A stretch of DNA of 64,000 nt from an uncultured Collinsella sp. (GCA_902494345.1 CABUSV010000012.1:6877-70876); one strand, 5' to 3'; numbered from the stretch's first letter, positions 44,048 to 53,492 are shown. The notes: generated by a model from the letters alone, not told the origin. Program-made: numbers and translations.

Positions 44048-44193
44048 TGATATGATAAAAATAGAAGCGCAAGAAGTCAGGGAAGCGGGCCCACCCGTCC
44101 TATTGCACGAGGTACACGCAAACGGCGCGTCTGCGGTCTCGAGTGAAGCCAAAACCGCAGCCGCTCCGAATGAAGAGAGGGGGATTCCCCGTC

Positions 44194-45804
44194 ATGATGC
44201 AAAAGATACAACGTTTCGGCGGTGCAATGTACACGCCTGCAATTCTTTTCGCATTTTCCGGAATCGTCGTCGGCCTGGGTACGTTGTTTACCACCGAGGC
44301 GATCTTTGGCGAGATGGCCACTGCGGGTCATCTTTGGTTTGATTGCTGGAATGTGCTGCTCCAGGGTGGTTGGACGCTCTTTAACCAGATGCCGTTGCTG
44401 TTTTGCGTAGCGTTGCCAATCTCGCTCGCGAACAAGCAGAACGCTCGCTGCTGCATGGAGGCTTTGGCCATCTACCTTACCTTCAACTACTTTGTAAGCA
44501 CAATCTTGGGGCAGTGGGGCCCTGTCTTTGGAGTCGACTACTCTGTCGAGGCGGGCAGCGGTGCTGGTCTTGCCACTATCGCAAGCATCAAAACGCTTGA
44601 TATGGGCATCATGGGCGCGCTTATCATTTCTGGTATCGCCACGATGCTTCACAACAAGTACTTCGACACCGAACTTCCTGAGTGGCTGGGCGTGTTCTCG
44701 GGCTCCGTGTTCATTTATATGATCGGTTTCTTCGTTATGGTTCCGGTCGCTCTTATCGCCTGCCTGGTGTGGCCGCATGTTCAGGCTGCTATCTCCGCCT
44801 TCCAGGGATTCATCCTTTCCGCCGGTACGTTTGGCGTGGGCGTCTTTGCTTTCTTCGAGCGCGTGCTGATTCCTACAGGCCTGCACCACTTTATCTATAC
44901 GCCGTTCTATTACGACAACGCGGCGGTCAACGGCGGCATCTTTGCTGCTTGGGCCAACATCCTGCCCCAACTGGCTGCCGATCCGAGCATTGCTCTTAAG
45001 GATGCCGCACCCTGGGCTGCCTATACCTGCCCTGGTTGGACTAAGGTCTTCGGCTCGCTTGGCGTCGCCATTGCGTTTTATATGACCGCCAAACCCGAGC
45101 GCAAGCAGCGCGTCAAGGCTCTGCTCATTCCCGTCACCCTTACCGCTATGCTTTGCGGTATCACCGAGCCGCTTGACTTCACCTTCCTGTTCATCGCGCC
45201 CGGCCTGTTCGTCGTCCACTGCGTGCTCGGAGCGCTTGGCTGCATGGCTCAAAACCTCCTTGGCGTCGTGGGCATCTTCGACGGCGGCATCATCTCGATG
45301 CTCTCGTGGGACTGGCTGCCCCTTTGGGCCGCACACGGTCTGCAGTACGCCATCTCCATCCTTGTCGGTTTGTGCTTTACCGCCCTTTGGGTCGTGGTCT
45401 TCCGTTTCCTGATCGTCAAGTTCGACTTTAAGACCCCCGGTCGCGAGGATGACGATGTTGAGGTCGAGCTCAAGTCCAAGGCCGACTACAAGCAAAAGCA
45501 GGGCGGTGCTGCTGCTGGCAAATCGGTCGCCCAGAGTAAAGATGATGAGCGCTTGGTGCTTGCCGAGAAGATCCTCGATCTGCTCGGTGGCACGGATAAC
45601 ATCATCGATGTAACTAACTGCGCTACCCGTCTGCGCGTTAACGTCAAGGACAAGAGCGTCGTTGCACCCGAGGCTTCCTTCAAGGCGATCGGTACGCATG
45701 GCTTGGTGGTCCAAGGTCAGTCGATCCAGGTCATCATCGGCCTTACCGTCCCGCAGGTTCGCGAGAAGTTCGAGAGTCTTCTGAAGTTCGAGAGTCTTCT
45801 GTAA
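44194..45804 (+). CDS. PTS alpha-glucoside transporter EIICB
   Basis: A 536-residue EIICB of the glucose superfamily, MalX/AglA type. About ten membrane segments cover residues 15-410, with the EIIC signature GITEPLDFTFLFIAPG. The EIIB domain carries the phosphocysteine in NIIDVTNCATRLRVNV (about residue 486). There is no EIIA domain. I use the ATG at 44194, after AGAGAGGGGG, over the longer frame from 44143. The last 18 bp of coding sequence is duplicated in tandem (45766-45783 and 45784-45801), giving KFESLLKFESLL. It is followed by the GH4 gene. Confidence 0.9.
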   Translation: MMQKIQRFGGAMYTPAILFAFSGIVVGLGTLFTTEAIFGEMATAGHLWFDCWNVLLQGGWTLFNQMPLLFCVALPISLANKQNARCCMEALAIYLTFNYFVSTILGQWGPVFGVDYSVEAGSGAGLATIASIKTLDMGIMGALIISGIATMLHNKYFDTELPEWLGVFSGSVFIYMIGFFVMVPVALIACLVWPHVQAAISAFQGFILSAGTFGVGVFAFFERVLIPTGLHHFIYTPFYYDNAAVNGGIFAAWANILPQLAADPSIALKDAAPWAAYTCPGWTKVFGSLGVAIAFYMTAKPERKQRVKALLIPVTLTAMLCGITEPLDFTFLFIAPGLFVVHCVLGALGCMAQNLLGVVGIFDGGIISMLSWDWLPLWAAHGLQYAISILVGLCFTALWVVVFRFLIVKFDFKTPGREDDDVEVELKSKADYKQKQGGAAAGKSVAQSKDDERLVLAEKILDLLGGTDNIIDVTNCATRLRVNVKDKSVVAPEASFKAIGTHGLVVQGQSIQVIIGLTVPQVREKFESLLKFESLL

Positions 45805-45821
45805 ACCATCGTCCATCGAAA

Positions 45822-45861
45822 CAATCGGCCTTGCGAGCCGGTATGCACCGCAAGGCCGATT
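45822..45861. repeat. Intra-operon hairpin, PTS to GH4
   Basis: AATCGGCCTTGCG pairs perfectly with CGCAAGGCCGATT around a 14-nt loop, between two genes of one operon and without a T-run. It may stabilise or attenuate the transcript. A REP-like repeat is the alternative. Confidence 0.65.
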
Positions 45862-45958
45862 CTGGAGATAAAAAACTCCACTTCTAGGTAACAATTCCAA
45901 ACCGTGCAGGCCGCGTACGGGGATGGATTGAGCAAGCGGCCAGAATGAGGAGGACATC

Positions 45959-47302
45959 ATGTCCAAGAAAAACTATGCCGTGACCATTGCCGGCGGTGGC
46001 TCTACCTTCACCCCGGGCATCGCTCTAATGCTGCTTGAGGAGCGCGACCGCTTCCCGGTCAACAAGGTGACCTTCTACGACAACAACGCCGAGCGCCAGG
46101 AGATCGTTGCCAAGGCGTGCGAGATCTACTTCCACGAGAACGCTCCCGAGGTTGAGTTCAACTACACCACCGACCCCGAAACCGCTTTTACCGGTACTGA
46201 CTTCGTCCTTGCTCACATCCGCGTGGGTCTCTACGCTATGCGCGAGCTCGACGAGAAGATCCCCCTCAAGTACGGCTGCGTTGGTCAGGAGACCTGCGGC
46301 GCTGGCGGCATCGCCTACGGTATGCGCTCCATCGGCGGTGTCATCGAGATCCTCGACTACATGGAGAAGTACAGCCCCAACGCCTGGATGCTCAACTACT
46401 CCAACCCCGCGGCCATCGTCGCCGAGGCCTGCCGCGTGCTGCGCCCCAACAGCCGCATCATCAACATCTGCGACATGCCGATCGACCTCATGGATAAGAT
46501 GAGCCGTATGTGCGGCATCAAGGATCGTCGCGAGCTGCAGTATAGCTACTACGGCCTCAACCACTTTGGTTGGTGGAGCAAGATCTACGACAAGGAGGGT
46601 AACGACCTCATGCCGCAGATCAAGGAGCACATGGCAAAGAACGGCTACTTGGACGGCATTGAGCACGAGGCCGGTAAGGAGCAGCACGTCGAGGAGAGCT
46701 GGATTCACACCTTCGGCAAGGCCAAGGATGTCTATGCTGTCGATCCCGAGACGATTCCCAACACCTACCTCAAGTACTACCTGTACCCGGACTATGTTGT
46801 CGAGACGTCTGACCCCAACTACACTCGCGCCAATGAGGTTATGGACGGCCGCGAGAAGAAGGTCTTTGGCGCTTGCCGCGACATCATCGCCAAGGGTACT
46901 GCCAAGGACGGCGGCTTTGAGCCCGACGTACACGCCAACTACATCGTCGACCTTGCCTGCGCGCTGGCCGAGAACACGCTCGAGCGCTTCCTGCTGATTG
47001 TCCCCAACGATGGCGCTGTGCCCAACTTCGACCCGACGGCCATGGTTGAGGTGCCTTGCATCGTCGGTTCCAACGGCTTTGAGAAGATCTGCCAGGGCCC
47101 GATCCCGCAGTTCCAGAAGGGTCTGATGGAGCAGCAGGTTTCCGTCGAGAAGCTCGTTGTCCAGGCTTGGGTCGAGGGCAGCTACCAGAAGCTCTGGCAG
47201 GCACTCACGCTCTCCAAGACCATTCCTTCGGCGAGCGTTGCTAAGCAGATCCTGGACGAGCTCATCGAGGCCAACAAGGATTTCTGGCCCGAGCTTAAGT
47301 AA
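45959..47302 (+). CDS. GH4 6-phospho-alpha-glucosidase
   Basis: A 447-residue family 4 glycosidase that hydrolyses phosphorylated alpha-glucosides with NAD and a divalent metal. The N-terminal GGGSTFTPG binds NAD. CDMP (about residues 171-174) is the motif of the alpha-glucosidase members, in contrast to CN(V/I)P of beta enzymes. GLNHFGWW follows with the metal-ligand histidine. Downstream of the PTS importer, it would cleave maltose-6-phosphate, sucrose isomers or similar sugars. Start ATG after GAGGAGG. Confidence 0.93.
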   Translation: MSKKNYAVTIAGGGSTFTPGIALMLLEERDRFPVNKVTFYDNNAERQEIVAKACEIYFHENAPEVEFNYTTDPETAFTGTDFVLAHIRVGLYAMRELDEKIPLKYGCVGQETCGAGGIAYGMRSIGGVIEILDYMEKYSPNAWMLNYSNPAAIVAEACRVLRPNSRIINICDMPIDLMDKMSRMCGIKDRRELQYSYYGLNHFGWWSKIYDKEGNDLMPQIKEHMAKNGYLDGIEHEAGKEQHVEESWIHTFGKAKDVYAVDPETIPNTYLKYYLYPDYVVETSDPNYTRANEVMDGREKKVFGACRDIIAKGTAKDGGFEPDVHANYIVDLACALAENTLERFLLIVPNDGAVPNFDPTAMVEVPCIVGSNGFEKICQGPIPQFQKGLMEQQVSVEKLVVQAWVEGSYQKLWQALTLSKTIPSASVAKQILDELIEANKDFWPELK

Positions 47303-47429
47303 GGACTGCTGTCTCGAACTCTCACGCATCTCTGCTTCATTTGCGCCGCCGCGGTGTCCGGATTCGCCCGGATGCTGCGGCGGCGCTATACTTATGCAGA
47401 TTGAAGTACCTGTATCAAAAGGAGCTGTC

Positions 47430-48506
47430 GTGTCCCTTTCCATCGGTATCGTGGGCCTGCCCAACGTGGGCAAGTCGACGCTGTTCACCGCGCTTACCAA
47501 AAAGACCGGCCTTGCCGCCAACTACCCGTTTGCCACGATCGACCCCAACGTGGGTATCGTCGATGTGCCCGATAGCCGCCTGCAAAAGCTCGCCGACATC
47601 GTTAACCCGGGTCGCATTGTGCCGGCGACGGTCGAGTTCGTCGACATCGCAGGTCTGGTGAAGGGCGCTAACGAGGGCGAGGGCCTGGGCAACCAGTTCC
47701 TGGCCAACATTCGCGAGACCGACGCCATCTGCGAGGTCGTGCGCTACTTTAAGGACCCCAACGTCATGCGCGAGGTGGGCCGCACGGGCGAGTTCGTCGA
47801 TCCCGCCGGCGATGCCGACACCATCATGACCGAGCTCATCCTGGCCGACATGGGCACGCTCGAGAAGCAGCTGCCTAAGCTCGAGAAGGAGGCCAAGCGC
47901 GACAAGGAGCTCATGCCCAAGTTCGAGGTCGCCAAGCGCCTGCTCGCTTGGCTCAACGAGGGCAAGCGCGCCGCGTCCATGGAGATGACCGATGAGGAGC
48001 GTGCCGCCGCCAAGGGGCTGTTCCTGCTCACCATGAAGCCCATCCTGTATGTGGCCAACGTGGACGAGGATATGCTTAACGACGATCTGGCGCCCATCGA
48101 TGGCGTCAAGCCGTTGCCCATCTGCGCCAAGATCGAGGCCGAGCTTTCCGAGCTCGATCCCGAGGACGCCGCCGATTACCTGGAGAGCCTGGGCCTGGAG
48201 CAGCCCGGCCTGGACGTGCTCGCGCAGGCAGCCTACAAGCTGCTCGGCCTGCAGTCGTTCTTTACGGCTGGCGAGATGGAGGTCAAGGCCTGGACGGTGC
48301 GTCAGGGCGCGACCGCTCCGCAGGCCGCCGGTGTTATCCATACTGACTTTGAGCGCGGCTTTATTAAGGCCGAGGTCATTGGCTACGACGACTACATCGA
48401 GCTCGGCGGCGAGCAGGGCGCCAAGGCTGCCGGCAAGCTGCGTATTGAGGGCAAGGACTATGTCATGGCCGATGGCGACGTCGTGCACTTCCGCTTTAAT
48501 GTGTAA
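47430..48506 (+). CDS. ychF: YchF/OLA1 family ATPase/GTPase
   Basis: A 358-residue Obg-family P-loop protein. GLPNVGKSTLF (G1) opens the protein, and DIAGLVKGANEGEGLGN contains G3; the C-terminal TGS domain has the SFFTAGEMEVKAWTVRQGATAPQAAGVIHTDFERGFI block. It starts at the GTG at 47430 after AAGGAGCTG; the frame is open further upstream over the GH4 end. YchF interacts with ribosomes and prefers ATP. Confidence 0.96.
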   Translation: MSLSIGIVGLPNVGKSTLFTALTKKTGLAANYPFATIDPNVGIVDVPDSRLQKLADIVNPGRIVPATVEFVDIAGLVKGANEGEGLGNQFLANIRETDAICEVVRYFKDPNVMREVGRTGEFVDPAGDADTIMTELILADMGTLEKQLPKLEKEAKRDKELMPKFEVAKRLLAWLNEGKRAASMEMTDEERAAAKGLFLLTMKPILYVANVDEDMLNDDLAPIDGVKPLPICAKIEAELSELDPEDAADYLESLGLEQPGLDVLAQAAYKLLGLQSFFTAGEMEVKAWTVRQGATAPQAAGVIHTDFERGFIKAEVIGYDDYIELGGEQGAKAAGKLRIEGKDYVMADGDVVHFRFNV

Positions 48507-48517
48507 GGACGACTCAT

Positions 48518-48901
48518 ATGTTTAAATATGGCAAAAAAGCTGGCTACATGGGTATTGCGCTGCTCGTACTTGCGGTGATTCCGCTGGTGGTCGCAGCGTG
48601 TGTTATCCCCAACATTGGTCCCGAGGTGGCAACAAAGTTTAACGCCGCCGGCGAGGTGACGCGCTGGGGCAAGAGCTACGAGTTGCTGGCGCTGCCGGTG
48701 CTCAACCTGCTGCTGAGCGTAGCGACGTACTTTACGGCGGGACGCCAGGCTAAAAACAATGATGACTCCGCCGCCATGGCGCGCATCGTGTGCGAGCGCT
48801 ACCTGCGCAACGGCTGCATCACGGGCGTGTTCCTCAACGTAATCAACGTCTACTTTATGTACTCGGCGATTACCGGAACGGGCTTTGGCTTTGGTTTCTA
48901 G
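48518..48901 (+). CDS. Small membrane protein, DUF1648-like
   Basis: A 127-residue protein with three predicted membrane segments. VVAACVIPNIGPEVATKFNAAGEVTRWG matches the DUF1648 domain found at the N-terminus of SdpI-like immunity proteins. It lies 11 bp after ychF and may be co-transcribed. Function unknown. The C-terminal end FGFGFGF is low-complexity. Confidence 0.75.
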   Translation: MFKYGKKAGYMGIALLVLAVIPLVVAACVIPNIGPEVATKFNAAGEVTRWGKSYELLALPVLNLLLSVATYFTAGRQAKNNDDSAAMARIVCERYLRNGCITGVFLNVINVYFMYSAITGTGFGFGF

Positions 48902-48910
48902 CTTGTTCTT

Positions 48911-49300
48911 TTAGGCAACGAGCCTGCACGCATATTCAATGGCTGCTGTGAGGCCGCCGCTCGATCGTGGTTTAAAGACCATATCGGCGGCGGTCTCGTT
49001 TTCGTATCCGGCGCCGCGAAGGGCGAGTGCGATACCGGCTTCCAAGAGAAGAGGCAGACCGCGCTGGCTGGTTGCGATTACGGCAGCCTGATTGAGTGAG
49101 CAGCTGTGCGCTTGGCATCGGATGGCAAGTTCACCTTGCGCCGGGCAAGGGACCAGAACGGCGGCGACGCGACTTGATAGCAATGCAAATGCTGTGCGCT
49201 CATCGGGCGAAAGGCATTCTGCTTCAACGACGACGAGCTTGGGCGGTGCACTGTTTGTGCGAGGCGTGGCTCGGTACATGCGGACCGAAGAACCCGACAT
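48911..49300 (-). CDS. Unknown protein divergent from HTH gene
   Basis: A 129-residue protein that I do not recognise. It has alternating strand and helix (PKLVVVEAECLS; AAVLVPCPAQGELAIRC; AAVIATSQRGLPLLLEAGIALALRG) and no signal peptide. The start at 49300 follows CAGGAG. It shares a 24-bp perfect palindrome with the divergent HTH gene, so the two are likely regulated together and may form a functional pair such as a toxin-antitoxin-like or phage-derived module. Confidence 0.6.
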   Translation of the reverse strand: MSGSSVRMYRATPRTNSAPPKLVVVEAECLSPDERTAFALLSSRVAAVLVPCPAQGELAIRCQAHSCSLNQAAVIATSQRGLPLLLEAGIALALRGAGYENETAADMVFKPRSSGGLTAAIEYACRLVA

Positions 49301-49323
49301 AGAAAACTCCTGTGTATTCGGCA

Positions 49324-49347
49324 AAACGTAAACTATAGTTTACGTTT
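49324..49347. promoter_or_regulatory. 24-bp perfect palindromic operator
   Basis: AAACGTAAACTA followed directly by TAGTTTACGTTT, a perfect palindrome of 12 bp per arm between the divergent genes at 49300 and 49377. It contains TATAGT in the centre, a possible -10 for both directions. It is very likely the operator of the HTH protein. Confidence 0.8.
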
Positions 49348-49376
49348 ATGTTCGGCTCCATTTCAAACTCGGCTGC

Positions 49377-49595
49377 ATGGACGAACGTGCGAAACAGATT
49401 CTTGGCAGGCGGGTCGAAGAGACACGCAGGGACCTTGGTATCTCCAAGGTTGATTTTTGTGTGGCGACAGGAATCAGCCGTCCCTATCTCGACCGAATCG
49501 AAGATGGAACGGCAAACTTCACGCTCAAGGTTCTCTTTAAGATCGCGCCCGCACTCGGCATGACGGTGTCAGAACTTCTCGAGGGCATTGAATAG
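49377..49595 (+). CDS. XRE-family helix-turn-helix regulator
   Basis: A 72-residue Cro/CI-type DNA-binding protein (RVEETRRDLGISKVDFCVATGISRPYLDRIEDGTANFTLKVLFKIAPALGMTVSELL). It covers a single HTH_3 domain with no ligand domain, so it is the repressor type. The perfect palindrome upstream suggests it controls itself and the divergent unknown gene. Confidence 0.85.
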   Translation: MDERAKQILGRRVEETRRDLGISKVDFCVATGISRPYLDRIEDGTANFTLKVLFKIAPALGMTVSELLEGIE

Positions 49596-49616
49596 AAGAT
49601 GCCTATTGACCGGTGG

Positions 49617-50630
49617 TTACACCATCGGGATGCGGTCGTGGTTGACTTGGCTGTAGAACAGGCGCTGAATTTCTGACGCATCGCGTGACTGGCCGAGTGC
49701 CCACATGGTCTTGGCCACGAGCGTCTCGGTGGTCATGTCATCGCCGCGCAAAATACCCGGATGATCGGCGTAAGCACGGCCGACCTCATAAACACCCAGG
49801 TCAAGGCCCTCTTCGGGGACCTGCGTGGTCATAACGACGGTGCGACCCGAATCGACCCAGCGGAAAATCGCCTCCTGGAATGACTCGCCGGACTCGCCAA
49901 ACTCGGGAATACCGCCAATGCCAAAGGTCTCCAGGATTACAGCATCGTAGCTATCGGCAAGGGCGTCGAGGATACCCGGGTTTACGCCGGGCGTAAGCTT
50001 GAGTACAAATACGCGCGGATCGATGCTGTCGTAGAAACGCACCGGGTTTTCGCCCTGATGCGTGCCGTGAAGCCCGTTGCGCACGATGCGGTCGTTGCGG
50101 ATGTAGGCAATGGGCGGATAGTTGACGCTAATGAATGCGTTAAAGCTCATGGTGCGCTGCTTGCGGGCGCGCGTGCCGGCAATGGCGACGCCGCCAAACA
50201 CAATTGACACATCGTGCGAATGCTCGTCGAGCGCATAGAGCAGGCTCTGGTACAGGTTGAGCTTGGCGTCGGTAAAGGGATTGCCCATGGGCTTTTGCGA
50301 GCCGGTGAGCACGATGGGCTTGGGGCTGTCCTGAATCAGGTAGGAAAGCGCTGCCGCGGTGTAGCTCATGGTGTCGGTGCCGTGCAGAATTACGAAGCCG
50401 TCGTGGTCGGCATAACCCTCGACGATGACGTCGCGGATGCGCATCCAGTCGCTGGGGCGCATATTGGTGCTGTCGATGTTCATGGGCTGCATGACGTCGA
50501 GTTCGCAGAGGCCCGAGATCTCGGGGACGCTCTGGGCGAGTTCCTCACCGGTCAGGGCGGGGGAGAGGCCGTTGCCGTCCTCGGTCGATGCGATGGTGCC
50601 GCCCGTGGCGATGAGAAGGATGCGCTTCAT
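49617..50630 (-). CDS. ansA: L-asparaginase, type I
   Basis: A 337-residue asparaginase converting asparagine to aspartate and ammonia. ATGGTIAS carries the first catalytic threonine (about residue 12) and HGTDTMSYTA the second Thr-Asp pair (about 85). It has no signal peptide, so it is cytoplasmic. I start at 50630; the frame runs to 50702 without support and the ribosome site is weak (AGGAAT). Confidence 0.93.
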   Translation of the reverse strand: MKRILLIATGGTIASTEDGNGLSPALTGEELAQSVPEISGLCELDVMQPMNIDSTNMRPSDWMRIRDVIVEGYADHDGFVILHGTDTMSYTAAALSYLIQDSPKPIVLTGSQKPMGNPFTDAKLNLYQSLLYALDEHSHDVSIVFGGVAIAGTRARKQRTMSFNAFISVNYPPIAYIRNDRIVRNGLHGTHQGENPVRFYDSIDPRVFVLKLTPGVNPGILDALADSYDAVILETFGIGGIPEFGESGESFQEAIFRWVDSGRTVVMTTQVPEEGLDLGVYEVGRAYADHPGILRGDDMTTETLVAKTMWALGQSRDASEIQRLFYSQVNHDRIPMV

Positions 50631-50897
50631 GCTGGTATTCCTATCGTATTTGCCGCCGCAGGGGCGGAGTCGTTCGGCAGTATTGTGGCACAGGGCGTCC
50701 AATGTTCAAACGTATTACATCATCTGTAACGTTTGGTAACACTTCAATTGCCGTCAAATAGGGGCCCAGGTCGTGCGTTTGCCGTGCGCTGATGGCTGCG
50801 AGGGACGAGAAACCCCATATAACGTGTACACTATGAAAGCTATTTCGTTCATTCACGCGGGTGGGCATCGGCTCCCCGCCAACAAGAGGGGGAAACC

Positions 50898-52496
50898 ATG
50901 GATCAAAAGGCTTCCGCAAAGGTCCTCGTACTCGACTTTGGTGCGCAGTACGGTCAGCTCATTGCCCGTCGCGTCCGCGACCTCAACGTGTATTCCGAGA
51001 TTGTCCCCTGCGACATCTCGGCCGACGAGATTCGCGAGATGAACGCCTCTGCGCTCATCCTTTCCGGCGGTCCGGCTTCCGTGTACGCCGAGGACGCTCC
51101 GTCCATCGATCCTGCCATCTTTGACCTGGGGCTTCCCGTCCTGGGCTTCTGCTACGGCCATCAGATCACGGCAGTGACGCTCGGCGGCAAGGTCGGCCAC
51201 TCCGAGGTGGGCGAGTATGGCCGCGCCACCATCACGCGCACGGCTGGTGCCAAGCTCTTTAACTCCACACCCATGGAGCAGACCGTGTGGATGAGCCATC
51301 GCGACGCCGTGTCCGAGGTGCCCGAGGGCTTTACCGTTACCGCCAGCACCGACGTGTGTCCGGTTGCCGCCATGGAGTGCCCCGAGCGCAAGATCTTCAC
51401 CACGCAGTTCCACCCCGAGGTCAAGCATTCCGAGTACGGTCAGCAGCTGCTGAGCAACTTCCTGTTTGAGATCTGCGGCCTGGAGCCCAACTGGAGCATG
51501 GACAACCTGGTCGAGACCATGACGGCCGAGTTCCGCGAGAAGGTCGGCGACGACCGCGTGATTCTGGCCCTGTCCGGTGGCGTCGACTCCTCCGTCGTGG
51601 CTGCGCTGGGCGCTCGCGCCGTGGGCAAGCAGATGACCTGCGTGTTCATCAACCACGGCCTGCTGCGCAAGGGCGAGCCCGAGCAAGTGGAGGAGGTCTT
51701 CACCAAGCAGTTTGACGTCGACTTTATCCACGTCCACGCCGAGGACCGCTATGCCGAGCTTCTGGCCGGTGTGACCGAGCCCGAGGAGAAGCGCCGCATC
51801 ATCGGTACCCAGTTCTGGAAAGAGTTCTTCGCCGTGGCGCAGCAGCTCGAGACCGATGGTAAACCGGTCAAGTACCTGGCTCAGGGCACCATCTACCCCG
51901 ACATCATCGAGTCCGGCGCTCGCAAGACGGGCGGCAAGACGGCCACCATCAAGAGCCATCACAACCTGATCCCGTTCCCCGAGGGCGTGCACTTCGACCT
52001 TATTGAGCCGCTCGACCACTTCTTTAAGGACGAGGTCCGCGCGCTTGGTCTGGCGCTCGGCCTGCCGGGTCACATCGTGTTCCGCCAGCCTTTCCCGGGC
52101 CCGGGTCTGGCCATCCGCATCATCGGCGCGGTCGACAAGGAGAAACTTGAGATTCTCAAGAACGCCGACGCCATCGTGCGCGAGGAGCTCGACGCCTACA
52201 ACCAGCGTCTGTTTGAGCAGACCGGCGAGCGCAACTCCGAGCACAGCTGCTGGCAGTACTTTGCGGTCCTGCCCGACATCAAGTCCGTTGGCGTCATGGG
52301 CGACGAGCGCACTTATCAGCGCCCGATCATCCTGCGTGCCGTTGAGTCCAGCGATGCTATGACCGCCGACTGGGCCAAGCTGCCCTACGACGTGCTTGCC
52401 CGCATCTCCGGCCGCATCGTTGCCGAGGTTCCCGGCGCCAACCGCGTGTGCTACGACATCACGTCCAAGCCGCCCGCGACCATCGAGTGGGAATAG
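50898..52496 (+). CDS. guaA: GMP synthase (glutamine-hydrolysing)
   Basis: A 532-residue GuaA. Residues 1-200 are a class I glutamine amidotransferase (GFCYGHQ nucleophile; FHPEV histidine). Then comes the ATP pyrophosphatase (LSGGVDSSV, about 223) and the dimerisation domain ending KPPATIEWE. It aminates XMP to GMP. The last codons (CATCGAGTGGGAATAG) are a known integration site for mobile elements in other bacteria, and a near copy of them lies at 54593. Confidence 0.97.
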   Translation: MDQKASAKVLVLDFGAQYGQLIARRVRDLNVYSEIVPCDISADEIREMNASALILSGGPASVYAEDAPSIDPAIFDLGLPVLGFCYGHQITAVTLGGKVGHSEVGEYGRATITRTAGAKLFNSTPMEQTVWMSHRDAVSEVPEGFTVTASTDVCPVAAMECPERKIFTTQFHPEVKHSEYGQQLLSNFLFEICGLEPNWSMDNLVETMTAEFREKVGDDRVILALSGGVDSSVVAALGARAVGKQMTCVFINHGLLRKGEPEQVEEVFTKQFDVDFIHVHAEDRYAELLAGVTEPEEKRRIIGTQFWKEFFAVAQQLETDGKPVKYLAQGTIYPDIIESGARKTGGKTATIKSHHNLIPFPEGVHFDLIEPLDHFFKDEVRALGLALGLPGHIVFRQPFPGPGLAIRIIGAVDKEKLEILKNADAIVREELDAYNQRLFEQTGERNSEHSCWQYFAVLPDIKSVGVMGDERTYQRPIILRAVESSDAMTADWAKLPYDVLARISGRIVAEVPGANRVCYDITSKPPATIEWE

Positions 52497-52498
52497 AA
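52481..52498 (+). repeat. guaA-end direct repeat, left (att-like)
   Basis: CATCGAGTGGGAATAGAA at the end of guaA matches CATTGAGTGGGAATAGAA at 54593-54610 in 17 of 18 bases and in the same orientation. It probably marks the left junction of a small island. Confidence 0.7.
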
Positions 52499-52532
52499 CA
52501 GACGTTCGATAAAATAATATAGTATCAGATGG

Positions 52533-52564
52533 CGGGCACGGTTTCAATCGAATCCGTGTCCGCT
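52533..52564 (+). terminator. Hairpin after guaA
   Basis: GCGGGCACGG pairs with CCGTGTCCGC around about 12 nt. There is no T-run. It may be the guaA terminator or a repeat. Confidence 0.4.
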
Positions 52565-52650
52565 GCTGTATGTGTGTCCTTGCACGCCCAATATGTGCCG
52601 TAAAAGCCGTCTTCTTTAACGCCAAAGTGAATGGGCTTCATTTTTGCCTT

Positions 52651-53481
52651 TTAAAATCTAATTTTCACGATTTGCATTTTCATCCCGTTGTCACCGACCT
52701 TTGCGAGAAACCGGAAAAAGCCGCTGACAGAAGGGTCCCTCAAATCGTTGTAGCCCAGCATATAGCCGCGACTTGTGACCTGCAGACGGCTGTCCCACGT
52801 GGCGATTTCCTTGGCGGCATCCGAAACCGCAAAATATGCCCCCACATCCTTGATTTTTGCAGTCTTAAGCCATGTTTTTGCGATCATCTTTACCGCCGTC
52901 CGATTGGCAGCATCAAAGACCAGCACACTGCCGGGGAAGGCGTCCGCCATCCCCCGCACCAGTTCCCGGACCTGCTGGGTCAGAAAGTAATAGAACACCC
53001 CGGAGGCAAAGAACACCGCCCCGCCGGAGGCATCGATTTTGCTAAACCATGTGGTGTCTTTCAGGTCGCAGGGGATATTTTGTTCCCGATCCCCGGCGGG
53101 CAGTAGCTGCTGCCGCAAGGCAATCACATCCGGGAAGTCCAGATTGTAGATCTTGCATCTACCGTTGTCGCAGGTTCTGCCGGTGTTGTCCAGCCCACAG
53201 CCCAGATTGACCACCGCCGCATTGGGGTGGCCTTTCAGGTAATCCCGCACCTCGAAAGCAAGATCACCCTGCCGCATGGCCACCTCCAGCGCACCAAAGC
53301 GCTGCATCAGGCTGCGGGAGTTTTTCTCTGCCTCTGAAAAGTCGTAGTCGATCTGGTCGAGTAGACGAACCGCTGTTTCATCCCTGTAAAGGTTCGGGTA
53401 CAGCTCCGTACACAGCTTTCGGGAATACAGCGGAAGGATCAGCGTCTCCTGCACGGTGTTTTTCTCAATTTTACATTTCAT
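52651..53481 (-). CDS. SAM methyltransferase, leucine carboxyl methyltransferase-like
   Basis: A 276-residue protein with the PpmC/LCM pattern: YSRKLCTELYPNLYRDETAVRLL near the N-terminus, VVNLGCGLDN as motif I (about 89-98) and YNLDFPDVI (about 112). Homologues occur in clostridia. The start at 53481 follows GAGGAAAA. It is the last gene of a three-gene block with lower GC than its neighbours, bounded by guaA-end repeats, so it was probably acquired from Firmicutes. Substrate unknown. Confidence 0.8.
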   Translation of the reverse strand: MKCKIEKNTVQETLILPLYSRKLCTELYPNLYRDETAVRLLDQIDYDFSEAEKNSRSLMQRFGALEVAMRQGDLAFEVRDYLKGHPNAAVVNLGCGLDNTGRTCDNGRCKIYNLDFPDVIALRQQLLPAGDREQNIPCDLKDTTWFSKIDASGGAVFFASGVFYYFLTQQVRELVRGMADAFPGSVLVFDAANRTAVKMIAKTWLKTAKIKDVGAYFAVSDAAKEIATWDSRLQVTSRGYMLGYNDLRDPSVSGFFRFLAKVGDNGMKMQIVKIRF

Positions 53482-53492
53482 AGGTTTTTTCC

